Assembly: GCA_029204225.1 (NCBI GenBank)
Contig: CM055109.1
Span: forward strand, 27,474,178 to 27,538,177
Direction: 5' to 3'
Length of the DNA stretch: 64,000 nt
Source of the DNA: Diphasiastrum complanatum
Lineage: Eukaryota > Streptophyta > Lycopodiopsida > Lycopodiales > Lycopodiaceae
The position numbers were made by a program, and so were the translations under genes. Position 1 is the first letter of the stretch. Each line of letters begins with the position of its first letter. Under the pieces are notes generated by a model, which saw only the letters and a list, made by a program, of their open reading frames with translations, was not told where the DNA came from and made no database searches. This document shows positions 20,986 through 31,372 of this stretch, piece by piece.

Positions 20986-21850
20986 TAATGGACCCTCCAA
21001 ATTCACCTATAAGTAGGTTGAATTCGATGCATTTGTCACTTGTGCTAGCGGAGCTCTTGCAAAAAAAATTTGCGACCAAAACTTTCTATCAGCTTTTATG
21101 CCATCTGATATACACTCACACTCACTTTCAGTCATCATGTCTTCCATTGATACCTCTCAATCTCCGCGGTACTCCATCCATCGTGATGTTCCAACTACAA
21201 TGGACATCATGATGCTTCATAGCACAAGCATGGTCACTCAGTGGATGACCCTTGTCATAGACCTTTGCTCACGACAATGGGAATCTCCGAGCGGGGCTTT
21301 TTAGAAAAAATAAATATGCATTTCATTACCATGGCCTTTAGCACTTGGACTGAGGCCAAGTCTAAGTTTTATATTACTTTCCAGACTACCACACACAAGG
21401 TGCATGTTACTGAAGCCGCCCTTGCAGCCATAGGAATCACATCTGGTAAGGAGCCATCTCCAAACCATAAGCATGCCAAGAACGTGATCAAGTTGTTCAT
21501 TGACACCTTCGTCGAGTAATACTGGAGTCATGACGGGTATCTCCTAGACTCCATCCGAGATCCCATCATCCAGGCCGCAGCCCAACTCTTGAACAACTTT
21601 CTGATGGTTGGCAACCTCAAGAAGGAACGTATTTCCTCACAGATCTTGCACCGTATTGTCGACTCCAACTACAAGATAAGATCTGGCTCCCTCGAGGCTT
21701 ATAACTGGTATAAGATGATTTTTGGATAGTTGAAGAGGGCAATTAAGGGTAACACTGAGCAGCAATTTGCGGCTGGCCCTCTTCTCTCGCTATTATCTGC
21801 CTCTTATTTGGAGGACAGGCTTCGTGGGTTTAATGCTGATACTGTGTTGT
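20985..21850 (+). pseudogene. aORF N-terminal part, second gypsy lineage (right arm)
   Basis: An inverted copy of 19577-20075 starts at about 20985 and carries the same leader and start (MSSIDTSQS at 21138). Frame changes occur near 21290. After them come INMHFITMAFSTWTEAKSKF, YITFQTTTHKVHVTEAAL and AAIGITSG, a stop at 21517, then DPIIQAAAQLLNNFLMV, QILHRIVDSNYKIRS and SLEAYNWYKMIFG, a stop, and LKRAIKGNTEQQFAAGPLLS. The last part lines up with YTWAEKIAEKLCGALKARK in the first element. This copy is longer than the left arm and keeps downstream parts. Confidence 0.6.
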
Positions 21851-22830
21851 CAATCTATGAAGAAGCACCGGCAAAGTCTTCTCACCAAGCATCTTCCTCA
21901 CATAGTCGTCGCCATGTATGCAATGAAATTGCTATTCTTGACTCGCCTCCTTCTACAAGACAACGGACTAGGCATCCATCGCCCACTGCGCTAGGACCCC
22001 CAACTGCCACCCACATTGAACTACATATTTTCCTTGCCTCTGGTGCTTCCCTTGCCTCTGCTTCCTCTCAAGGACAGTCTATGACCATTGGGGCTACAAT
22101 TCCCATCATAGCTGCCCAGGTCGCCTCACCCCCACAAACGAGAGCTATTTCACCAAATATCTAGTATTTCATGGACATGTTCGATGATTCTGACCCCCTT
22201 GGGGTCTCAAAAGTTTTTGCCATGTCCCAAAGTCGAGCACCCTTTGAACTCCAATCCCCTGGAAGAGGATTTGAGACTGTCCATGATTCCAGAAATATTT
22301 TTGAAGAAACCTTTTAGACTGACCCACAAGAAACCGTAGCAACTCAAGCACCAGACACAATTCGAATCGTGCAAGCTGTCAAATCCCCAAAGTTCGATAC
22401 CACAGTACTGGAGGGCTACGAGGAATATTTTCAAATGCAAATTCCTGATCATCCGGTAACTCCGAAGGAGATTGGATATTTGTTCAAAAAGGTTGAAACT
22501 TATCGGGTGGCCCTGCAAGGTCTTCAAGCCCGATTTGACAGGTTCAAGGGTACAGCCTCAACTGAGGTGGCAAAGGCCAAAGAAACTATCAAAAAATATG
22601 AAAAGGTTGCCTCTCAGGTTTTGGAGTCCAACCCACAAATCTTTGTTCCACTGATGCCATAATTCTCGCCTCAACAATAGGAGCATGCAGGATTGGATAC
22701 AGGTTTTGATTCAGGCATGGAATAGGGTGGAACCCCAAAAGTCGAAGAAGTACAGCCAGTTCCACAAGCAACACAAGCGGGTCCATCTACCTTAGGGACC
22801 ATGCCATTATTTAGAAAACCAATCAACGTC
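21851..22830 (+). pseudogene. aORF linker and coiled-coil segment, second lineage
   Basis: A Ser/Pro/Arg-rich linker (SSHSRRHVCNEIAILDSPPS) is followed at 22369-22662 by an open segment: TPKEIGYLFKKVETYRVALQ and then Ala/Lys/Glu-rich coiled-coil wording (STEVAKAKETIKKYEKVASQ). The order linker, short conserved block, coiled coil matches the first aORF (block LTAQKAVWLVNELQ, then a Gln-rich coiled coil). Several stops separate the pieces. A Pro/Gln-rich tail reaches about 22830. Confidence 0.5.
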
Positions 22831-22839
22831 GAGGACCAG

Positions 22840-23706
22840 ATGTAGAGCTTCTGAACGCAACATCCTTATGAGTTCTCGCGTTGTGGTTGGGTCATTAAAT
22901 TTAAGACCTTTGAAATAGAGGCCAGCAAAGAGTTGGATAAGTTACCCGCATTGGGAGAGCAGCCGGCCTGGAGAACTACAATTTTTGAGAAAACTCCAGA
23001 ATCAATCATGAGTTATGTGGCCAGCCCTCACCAATTGCGTGTAGATCCATACTACGTTCAAATGTCGCGAAGAAATAAGTGGAAAGATCTGGGATTGGCC
23101 ATGGACAAGATCACGATCCATACACCAAACTGGCCAATAATCCATCAACCGTACAGTTGGGAAATCTCAGTGGATTTCCACTGTGCCTTACAAGCATACC
23201 AGCGGGAGTATGTACACTCTCTCGATCCGACAGTGAGGCAATCGGCGTTGTGTGAACGTGCTTGTAAAGGAGACGGATAAGTCTCATTCTATTTTCATTC
23301 TGAACGAGACTATGATAAAGATTTGACTTTGCCAGGATGAGGCCATCAAAACTTATTTTAATAAAGCTCTAGTTACTTTGGTATGTAATCATAAAACCTA
23401 TTTTTATTCATGTATGTTAACAAGTGTTCCATGCTTAGCATAGTAGTTACCTAGGTATAAAATTCCCATGATCTTATAAATGGAAAACTTTTTTGGAAAT
23501 TGAGTAGTCCTATGCTGAGCATGGCCAATATAAATGCCTTTACTCATTATACTTTAAATTTGTTTTTTGTTTCTATCCAGAGCATGAAGCAATGCTTAAA
23601 AATGGTGCTAGCTGCTATTGCTAAGGGGAAAGATCCGATCTACATGATTACTGACAAAATTTTCAGAATGTTCACACGTGTGGGAATGATCCACAAGTAT
23701 GATTGA
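22840..23706 (+). pseudogene. Unrecognised coding-like segments with a canonical intron
   Basis: An open segment (22933-23280, extendable upstream through PYEFSRCGWVIKFKTFEIEA) reads like real protein: LDKLPALGEQPAWRTTIFEK and RNKWKDLGLAMDKITIHTPN. After a gap, DEAIKTYFNKALVTL (23336-23380) ends at a GTATGT donor. An excellent acceptor (TTTGTTTCTATCCAG) ends at 23580, and the next frame, in phase 0, is SMKQCLKMVLAAIAKGKDP, stopping at 23704-23706. The exon-like units follow the aORF region with no visible break. Either the aORF transcript is spliced or a host gene piece was captured. The family is not recognised. Confidence 0.4.
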
Positions 23707-23709
23707 TCT

Positions 23710-24455
23710 TATTAAGCTTTATAATTAGCACAATAACCTGATTCTAGATTGAATAGCAAAATCTAGTACAAAATTTATGGCTTAACCACAATCTAGCATG
23801 CTAAGAATCAGAGAATGATAGCTTTGAATTAGAAATGAGCAAAAGTACAAGAATTTAATGTATGAGCATTAGTCTCAATACGAGTTAGAGAGAGACATTC
23901 AAGCAAATATGGTATAGATCCAAAATGGCATGGAATAGCTACAAAGCTTTGGTTCTTCATTAAAAAAAATATGAGAATAGCTACACATATTTATGGAGTT
24001 TGAGGTAGCTCGAGGTAGAACCACATCCATCCACCTTTCAATCACATCTAAAGTGAAAACTAGAGTCTAAGTGACATTTGTCACATCTCATGCATGTATC
24101 TCTACCTACTTTTACCAAGTGTCCTATTTGTAATAGAATTGTACAAATCATCATGCATGTGTCCATTTCACTTTGTGCATGTCTTGCATGTCACTATGGA
24201 TCACTTACAATAAATGCATGTGATATGCCACGAGTTTCTACAAGCATATTAATGCTATTTCTAAGTCTACAATCTATATGCAAGTTGTATTCAACCAACT
24301 AGATATGATAAATCCATATAGCTCGAGTTCCATCTAGGCCAAATTTGACATTTACATTTATGAGACAACATACTTGCATAGTAAAAAGTTTGTAGCAAGC
24401 CTAAAGTCAAGATAGATAATTTTTATTTTCAACAATTATGGAGTTCAAAATCTGT
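23710..24455. other. Noncoding AT-rich stretch
   Basis: No supported frame. It may be an intron between coding-like segments at 23.7 and 24.5 kb, but no matched splice pair was chosen. Confidence 0.3.
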
Positions 24456-24459
24456 ATCT

Positions 24460-25752
24460 ATGGGACCTCGCAAGCCTGCTTCTACCACTGCTCATGTCAC
24501 AAAGCCAGCCTCTAAAAACGTTGAGGATGATACTGTAGCTGCCCCTCATTCCCAAAAAAAAAATCACATAATATTTCTGAGTCCTCTCCCACTAGACCCA
24601 AGTCACGCCCAAAGACCATGACTACACATCGAGTCCATTCCATCAGTTGAAAGCAAGAAAGTCGTGACTAAACCATCGATGTCTTTACCTGGTGCCTCCA
24701 TCCGTCACTTACAAGATAGCTCTAAGATTGCTAAATCAAGAGAAGAAATTCATAAAACAAAAAAAATTAGAGAAACAACTTTGATTTTAGATATAAATCA
24801 GTGTGATAGGCCACATGTAGACCCAATAATAGGAGACAGGCCAATGGAAGTAAGAGAACCAAATGAAACACATGTGCATAATCTAAAAATAAAATTTAAA
24901 GATCATACGTAGGCCATAGTTATCCCATTTGTTGTTTTGGTTGATCCCAAAGAATGCAACGGCGTTGCAAATTTTGATTTTTCTTTATCAGATTCATATC
25001 ATTTTTTTGTTCTTGGGGGCATACATAGTTAACAAGCCCGAAAATAGTTATCTCAAGAGTATCCCCATATTCCTTCCTTTCAAACTGTGAGTGCAATTGC
25101 ATTTGCTGGCCTGACAGTGGAAGAAACAAAATTATTAGTTTGGGACCATAATATTGATCAGGACTACCGAATGAAGATGACTGTCATACAAAGAATCCGG
25201 TTCTTTCACAAAGAATACACGAGAGTCTCCAAAGCAAGAGATGTGAATCAACTAGAGCTGAAAGCACTTTGTGCTCAAGAGACAGGCCTGTCTTTTTATT
25301 CGAAAAATTCTATGCAGAGCCTTACAAAATATGATAATTTTTTTCAACTTGCTTTTCGCAGTGGCTAGGTAATTATTCTTGCTATGCTCGTTATGGAATG
25401 CTCTGGTCATAATTATGTCACAATCATTTTAGATTATTTTTATCAGACTAAAATTTTGAACTCAATTTCAATACTCCTTAAATTCCTTATCAAATAATTT
25501 AACTTTTTTTTTATTTTAGGTGTGGGCCCTTGTTGATAAAATTTTTGACAAATGGAAAAATTTTCAAATAAAAGACCAACCTACTCAGGGTGCCTCAAAG
25601 TCAAAGAAGAAAGTTGTCAGCACTCAAACTTTGAAGCCAATCCTTACAGAAATGAGAATATCAAAGTGGAAGAACATGCAAGGGATTAGCTCTTCAGAGC
25701 TAATAAGTGTTCTTTCTAGGGTTACCGATGGTCAACTTTCTCTGGCATAAAT
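24460..25752 (+). pseudogene. Unrecognised coding-like segments, lysine-rich
   Basis: From the ATG at 24460 a Pro/Ala/Lys/Ser-rich frame (MGPRKPASTTAHVTKPASKN) runs with small breaks to about 24912. At 25070-25368 a clean segment reads TVEETKLLVWDHNIDQDYRM and VSKARDVNQLELKALCAQET. A likely intron (GTAATT at 25369 to TTTATTTTAG at about 25520) then leads to VWALVDKIFDKWKNFQIKDQ and SKSKKKVVS, ending with a stop at 25748-25750. The segments share one strand and look like the C-terminal half of the protein above or a second captured gene. No domain recognised. Confidence 0.35.
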
Positions 25753-25754
25753 GA

Positions 25755-26590
25755 GATAAGAATTTCAAAGGTAATAGTCATAATTTAAATATTTGTTTTT
25801 ATGTTACATTTTGTAATAAAATGATTTTCATGATTTTGAGTGTCAGAGGCTTTATCCTCTGAGCAGCCAAAATGAATCTCTGATTTCATTTTTTATTTTG
25901 TTTAGAGACATGATATTTACTTCACTCATGCTAATCCATTAGAGACCTACCTCCCCAAAAGTGTCGATGATCAACCATGTATTATTTCATATAAGCTAAT
26001 TTTAAGTTATTAATGAAAATCTATTGACCAAATTTTTGTAGCTTGATTAATTTTCTTGCGAAATACAACATTTTTTTAACATTACAACATATTTATTTGA
26101 AGCATTTTAAATTTGGATACTTTTTAAAAAAAATTAAAAAATCTTAAAAAATTAAATGTGTCTCCAAGTCATTTCTCTTCTTTTTTGTCATCGTGTTAGT
26201 TGTTTTTCATGTTCAGATCTTCATTTCAATATAAGCAGATTGGTTCTTTTATGGAATGGACTTTTGAATGTCTTTGCTCTCTAACTTTTTTTCTCCATCT
26301 CTCATGCTTTTGTTGTATTTGCTAATTGTTGGATCTGAATGTTATTGGAATCACTATTTCTTATGTTTTTTTGTGAGAGAAAAAAGGGGAGAAAGAAATA
26401 GTAAGCTATCATCATTGTGGATTTAGTGTTAATGATTGTAGTGTTAATGCTTAGGGTTTATGGATGTTAGAGTAGATGTGGATCTTCCATTCATGTTGAA
26501 ATCTAAGATATGTTATCGCTTTCTTGAAAATGAACCTACACGTGACAACTGACTTCTTCTCCTTGATGCTAGATTGCTTGGATCTTAGGT
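25755..26590. other. Noncoding AT-rich stretch
   Basis: Poly-A/T runs and no supported frame. Nothing recognised. Confidence 0.4.
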
Positions 26591-26599
26591 TGAGGTTAG

Positions 26600-27325
26600 G
26601 CTAGGAAAGAAACCCACTACAGCCGCTCCTCAGAATGTCACTACGGCTTACCAGCACTTGGGCACATTACTCCAGAGGTCCGTAACCGCCAAATCTACAT
26701 TGGACGGCCGGGTGGTGGAACTCACAGCCAGCAATACCAAGTTGCGAGCGAAACTTACACACCTCCAACAGGACCTACAAGTAGCGCAGAAGCACGAACA
26801 GGCCGAAAAGAACTAGGTCCTAAAGTTGAAGATGAATGAGGCTAGCCTTCAAGACTATATAAAGGCCCTCTACAAGTTTGTGACGGACATGGCCACCAAA
26901 GTTCAAGAAGCTCAGCAGTCTGCCCAGCAACAACTTGCCCCGCTCCAGGCCTAGTTATTAATGGAATCAACGCCTAGGAGCGAAGGTACAAGCCCTCCAC
27001 AGAGAAAAAATGGAGTGGCTCACCTAGCCAGTGCCCACACACAGACCACTCACCGAGGTAGACCTCCTAACCTAGTAGGTGCAGCTATTCCAACAGTTGG
27101 GCTACCAAGCCACCTTCAACGGGTATCGCCTTCAGGCCCATCACGAACTCTCACAAGCCAAGGCAGCCCTCAAGGACTGGCAGCAACACATGGCTCAATA
27201 GCCATCATCGGTTCCACTGCCACCCACACTTGAAGTTGCACAAGCAGATATAGGTCAAGACCAAGGATCAGATGCAACGGAGTCGGCAGACCAAGGGCAA
27301 GGGCCAGAGCAGAGTCTAGCATGAT
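26600..27325 (+). pseudogene. Coiled-coil accessory segment of a gypsy-type element
   Basis: The frame from about 26605 reads TAYQHLGTLLQRSVTAKSTL and RAKLTHLQQDLQVAQKHEQA, has one stop, then NEASLQDYIKALYKFVTDMA and EAQQSAQQQLAPLQA with a stop at 26953. After a damaged stretch another frame gives FQQLGYQATFNGYRLQAHHE and SQAKAALKDWQQHM (about 27080-27200), and later an acidic Gln/Asp tail. Heptad patterning and Gln/Ala richness resemble the coiled-coil part of the first aORF (KLKATMEHHSKLQQSYIASV). It is the last coding-like piece before a probable LTR. Confidence 0.5.
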
Positions 27326-27617
27326 CAGCAAAGGAGCAACATGCATCAACCTATTAGGGCTCTCGTTCAATATCAACAAGTCGCGCATCCTGAAAACCCA
27401 AGAGCATGGAGGATGAGATAGATAATATCTCGTACAGAACCCACACGAGTCCTCACGCGCGACGAGTGGTAGGTCACATTCATTGCCAAAGAAATAAAGC
27501 GAGGTCGAGAGTCTCGAACCTCACCGTAGCCATAGTGCTTAGGGACTAGCACTACTTCAAATCAGGGTCCCTATTGAGGGTATTTCATGTACATAAATAA
27601 ATTAGGTACGAGGGTCG

Positions 27618-28315
27618 TGACATCCTACGTGCATAAGCCCATAGCCCAATGAGCACGTGTCAATTATTGTATTATGAAATAAAGTAGACTTGGGCCTTGT
27701 AAAATAAAATAATGCAAAAGGCCCAAAGTCTAAGCTGATAAAGTTTTGTTTAAGTCCTAAGTACTAGTCAAAGTCAATGTCAAAGTGGTGGTAGGTGGAG
27801 TGTGCTTCTTTGTGCACCTTAGATTTAGGTGTGTTTCCTTTTAAGGTTTATGATTTCAATCCTCCCTTCCATGGAGTAGCCAATAAAAGCAAAGGGACAA
27901 GGGCCTCCCCAAGAATAAAAAGACACCTCTTGTACTTCATTTTACATGCTAATAGAGAGGAGGAAACTCTACTCTTTGTGGAATTGAGCATCCTCATGAG
28001 CTTTTGCTTTGTGTCTAATACTTTTTCATTGAAGCTTCAAGTTTTCGGTGCTTTGCTGTTTGATTGATTTAAGCTTGTTAATGCTTCTTAAAGCAATAGC
28101 TAATGGGCAACCTCCCTCTAACTCTCTCTCTTTCCTCTATTTCACCTCTACTTATGATGACATGTGTGGTTAGAGTTAGTTTTGGGGGTTAATGTTAGTA
28201 GTTTGTTGGGAAAGCAACTAGAGTAAGCAACTAATCATAGTTAGAGACCTATCCTTGTGGATCTAACCCTTCTTGACAAGCGGAGGGCAGCTTACGCTAT
28301 ATCTACGACCCTACA
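27618..28315 (+). repeat. Probable 3' LTR of the second gypsy element
   Basis: A sequence with TG...CA ends (TGACATCCTACG ... GACCCTACA), about 700 bp, follows the coding remains. It carries AATAAA words and wording (GACAAGCGGAGGGCAGC) typical of LTR ends in this group. The boundaries are guesses because no second copy lies in the window. Confidence 0.35.
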
Positions 28316-29554
28316 AATATATATTGTTGCAAGAAAATCAATACTATCTTTTTCTAAAATTGTAGTTTTTGTATTATTTGATTTTAATATTGTGTGTCAT
28401 AATTGATACATAATAATCAAGTATGGAGAATATAGAGTATATATTGAAAACAAAATGTCTTATTCTCATTTTTAAAAATTCCATAAAATTTATCTTTGTT
28501 TCGTAATATCTAAAAAGATTGATTGTAATGTCAAGAATATTTTTTAATTTGTAATTCATGAGTATTCCTATTAAATTTGTAACTAATGTTGTGGATCTAA
28601 ATAAATGGTTTGTTTCATTTCCCAAAATGAGATTTGAATATTGAAAAATATTGTTTTTAGTTAATATTATTTGGAGCTACATTTTTCTAGAATTATATAT
28701 GTACGGATTTCTATATTTATAGTCATTATTTCATAAGGTATTTTATTTTTATCTATGAATTCCAAGCATTTTCAAATAATATACACAGTCATTTTTTTGT
28801 TTTATCTAATTTATGTAAGGTTTGAAATTGTTGTAAGATTGTGTTATGATTTATATTCTATATAAATATATACTCTAAGATTGAAATATTTACTCCATTT
28901 CGTAGATATATAGATAGATCATCCAAGCACAAATTGTTGGTTGCTCCATCCATGAGACGCATTATTTGAGCCTCCCAATTACGTCGTCAATTTTGGTTGT
29001 AATTGCTATTTGTATTGTGCTTCAGTGTAATATAACAATAGCACGCTTTTATCTATGTACAACGTAGATGAATGCTTGTTGTGATTGAATGCACTTTCAT
29101 TGCTGTTTGATCACGCTTGTTTACTCACTTTGATCAGAACACGGACGTCTATGACTCCTCAATTTCTGATCAGACAATGGGCTCGCTCCCAGCTTTCGTA
29201 CAACCCACTGATTTTTGACAATGATGACACTTGGCATGCTACTACTTGACTAGCTTTTATCTAGTTTCATTTGCTTCAAGAAACAAGCCAATTTATGACG
29301 TAAATGTGAAATTGTAAAAGCCATCTATCTTGAGGTTTGGGGGTCCTCTTTCAAAACCACTCATTTTACACACTTGTAAATAAGTGATTAGGCCAATTTT
29401 GGAAGTGGCCCTTAGCTCGTAGTAGTGTAGGCTAGTGACACTTGGTTTGATACTAGAGGATTAGTGACATAGCACCTCTTGATCTCATTTGTCAATTTGG
29501 GCCAAACATATTGTGAGGTGCACCAAAATGGTCCAATCATTGTAAGAGGTGGAG
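28316..29554. other. Noncoding, very AT-rich
   Basis: AT-rich sequence with no supported frame. At 28920-29130 composition is more mixed, but no feature was recognised. Confidence 0.4.
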
Positions 29555-29720
29555 TTTAAGAGGTCCAATCATTTTGCTTCATTTCCATGCTCTTGAATCT
29601 CGAGCTACTATGAGTGGGAGTGAGGGTGGTTCCATACTGAGTTTTTTGAAGCAAGACTGAGAGATAGCAAACTCCAAAACTTAGTTTTTATTTCACATTC
29701 TCTCTCTACCCGAGAGTTCT
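29555..29720. repeat. Direct repeat, left copy (about 165 bp)
   Basis: TTTAAGAGGTCCAATC through TCTCTCTCTACCC recurs with few changes at 31206-31372. The two copies enclose the copia pol fragment and cut its frame at both ends. They could be LTR ends, or a duplicated host segment into which the fragment was placed. Confidence 0.7.
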
Positions 29721-29735
29721 AACATTTGTGATGTA

Positions 29736-31203
29736 GCCTACAAGGCCAAGATCTCTCAAGAAGAGTTGTGGCATAAGAGATTGGGTCATCCTAATTTCAA
29801 AGCCATGACATCCATGGTCAAAGATGGGAAAGCTATTGGATTTCCAAAGACTATTTCAAAGGAGCTTCTACCTTGTGAAGTTTGTGCTATTGCAAAGTCT
29901 CATAAGTGGCCTTTTTCAAGATCCAGCATCAAGTCTCTCGGATGTACACTTTGCACCTTCTAAGAGCAAAGGAGGAGCTATATGCTTTGTCACTTTTATT
30001 GATGATTATACAAGATTTTGTTGGGTGTATATCTTATCTTCCAAGTTTATGGTGTTTGATGTATTTCTCAAATTCAAAGCTTTTGTTGAAAAATAATTCT
30101 CTTGTAGTTTAAAAGCTTTGAGATGTAATGGTGGTGGAGAGTATGTCTCCAACAAATTTAATGATTATTGTGAGCAAGAGGGAGTTAGAAGAGAGTTCAC
30201 TTGTGCTTATTCCCCCCCAACAAAATGGGGTGGCTGAAAGAAAAAATAGAACTCTTTGTGAATGTGCAAAAGCTCTTAGAATAGAGGCATCTCTTCCAAA
30301 AGATTTTTGGGGAGAAGCAATTTCTTGTGCAAATTCTCTTTGTAATTGACTTCCAAATCTTGCTCTAGGAGGAAAAACACCATATGAGATGTTGTACAAG
30401 GAGAAGCCTAAGGTAGATCACCTCAGGATCTTTGGATGTGTGTGCTTTGTTCATGTGCTTTTAGAAACTAGGAAGAAAGATGATCCTAGTTCTATTAAAG
30501 GACTGTTGGTTGGATATTCATCAACAAAGAAAGCACATAAAGTTTTCATTCCCTCTACTTACAAGGTTGTTGTAAGTAGATATGTGATCTTCCATGAAGA
30601 TCAAAAGATCAACTTGGATGGGGTCGAGATCAAGCCAATCTATGGAGGATCTTCTATTATCAAATATTGATGCCAATCAAGATGTGGAGGGGTCGAGGCT
30701 TGAGGAGGAGCATCTTCAAGCTATTGCACCAAGAAGATCTATGAGAGAGAGATCCAAACCAAGGAGGCTCACATATGTGAAAAAAGGCAAGCAAGTGGAG
30801 GATGGCACCTCATATCATGCATTTTTCATCTCTCATGGTGAGCCAAGCAATGTCCAAGATGCACTTCAATCAAAGGAGTGATACGAAGCTATGTCAAAGG
30901 AGTATGAAGCCTTCATTTTTTATCATACTTGGGAGCTCATGGATCCACCCATCAACAAGCATGTTATTGGATGCAAATGGGTGTTTAGAGTGAAGTACAA
31001 CAATGATGGATCTATCAACAAGTTCAAGGCAAGACTATGTGCCAAAGGATATGCTCAAATCCATGGCCTTGATTATGAAAACACCTTTGCACCCATGGCC
31101 AAGATGGTCACTATAAGGATTATTATCTCTATTTCATGCTATTTCAAGTGGAGGATGTTCCAACTTGATGTCTCTAATGTCTTCCTCAATGGCTACTTGT
31201 GCA
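29736..31203 (+). pseudogene. Copia pol fragment: integrase to RT start
   Basis: On the plus strand: GAG-pre-integrase (ELWHKRLGHPNFKAM ... [15 protein letters not shown]) with its HHCC residues; integrase core ([19 protein letters not shown] with the first catalytic Asp, CNGGGEYVSNKFNDYC with the second, NGVAERKNRTLCECAKALR with the Glu); HLRIFGCVCFVHV; linker (APRRSMRERSKPRRLTYV); and RT start (YEAFIFYHTWELMDPPINKH, GCKWVFRVKYNNDGSINKFK, FQLDVSNVFLNGYL). Several frameshifts and stops occur. RT is cut at 31203, before the catalytic Asp pair. Gag, protease and RNase H are absent. Confidence 0.88.
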
Positions 31204-31205
31204 GT

Positions 31206-31372
31206 TTTAGAGGTCCAATCATTTTGCTTCATTTCCATGTTCTTGGATCTCGAGCTACTATGAGTGGGAGTGCGAGTGAGTCCATACTGAGTTTTTTGTA
31301 GCAAGATTGAGGGATAGCAAGCTCCAACACTTAGTTTTTATTTCACATTCTCTCTCTACCCAAGAGCTCCAT
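31206..31372. repeat. Direct repeat, right copy
   Basis: Second copy of the 165-bp sequence at 29555-29720, joined directly to the broken RT frame. Differences are single bases and a few small gaps. Confidence 0.7.

Noticed and set aside
20837-21079. 80-residue minus-strand frame
   Set aside because: Its first half is the antisense of the inverted aORF copy, and the frame crosses the rearrangement junction; only the part below about 20985 belongs to integrase.
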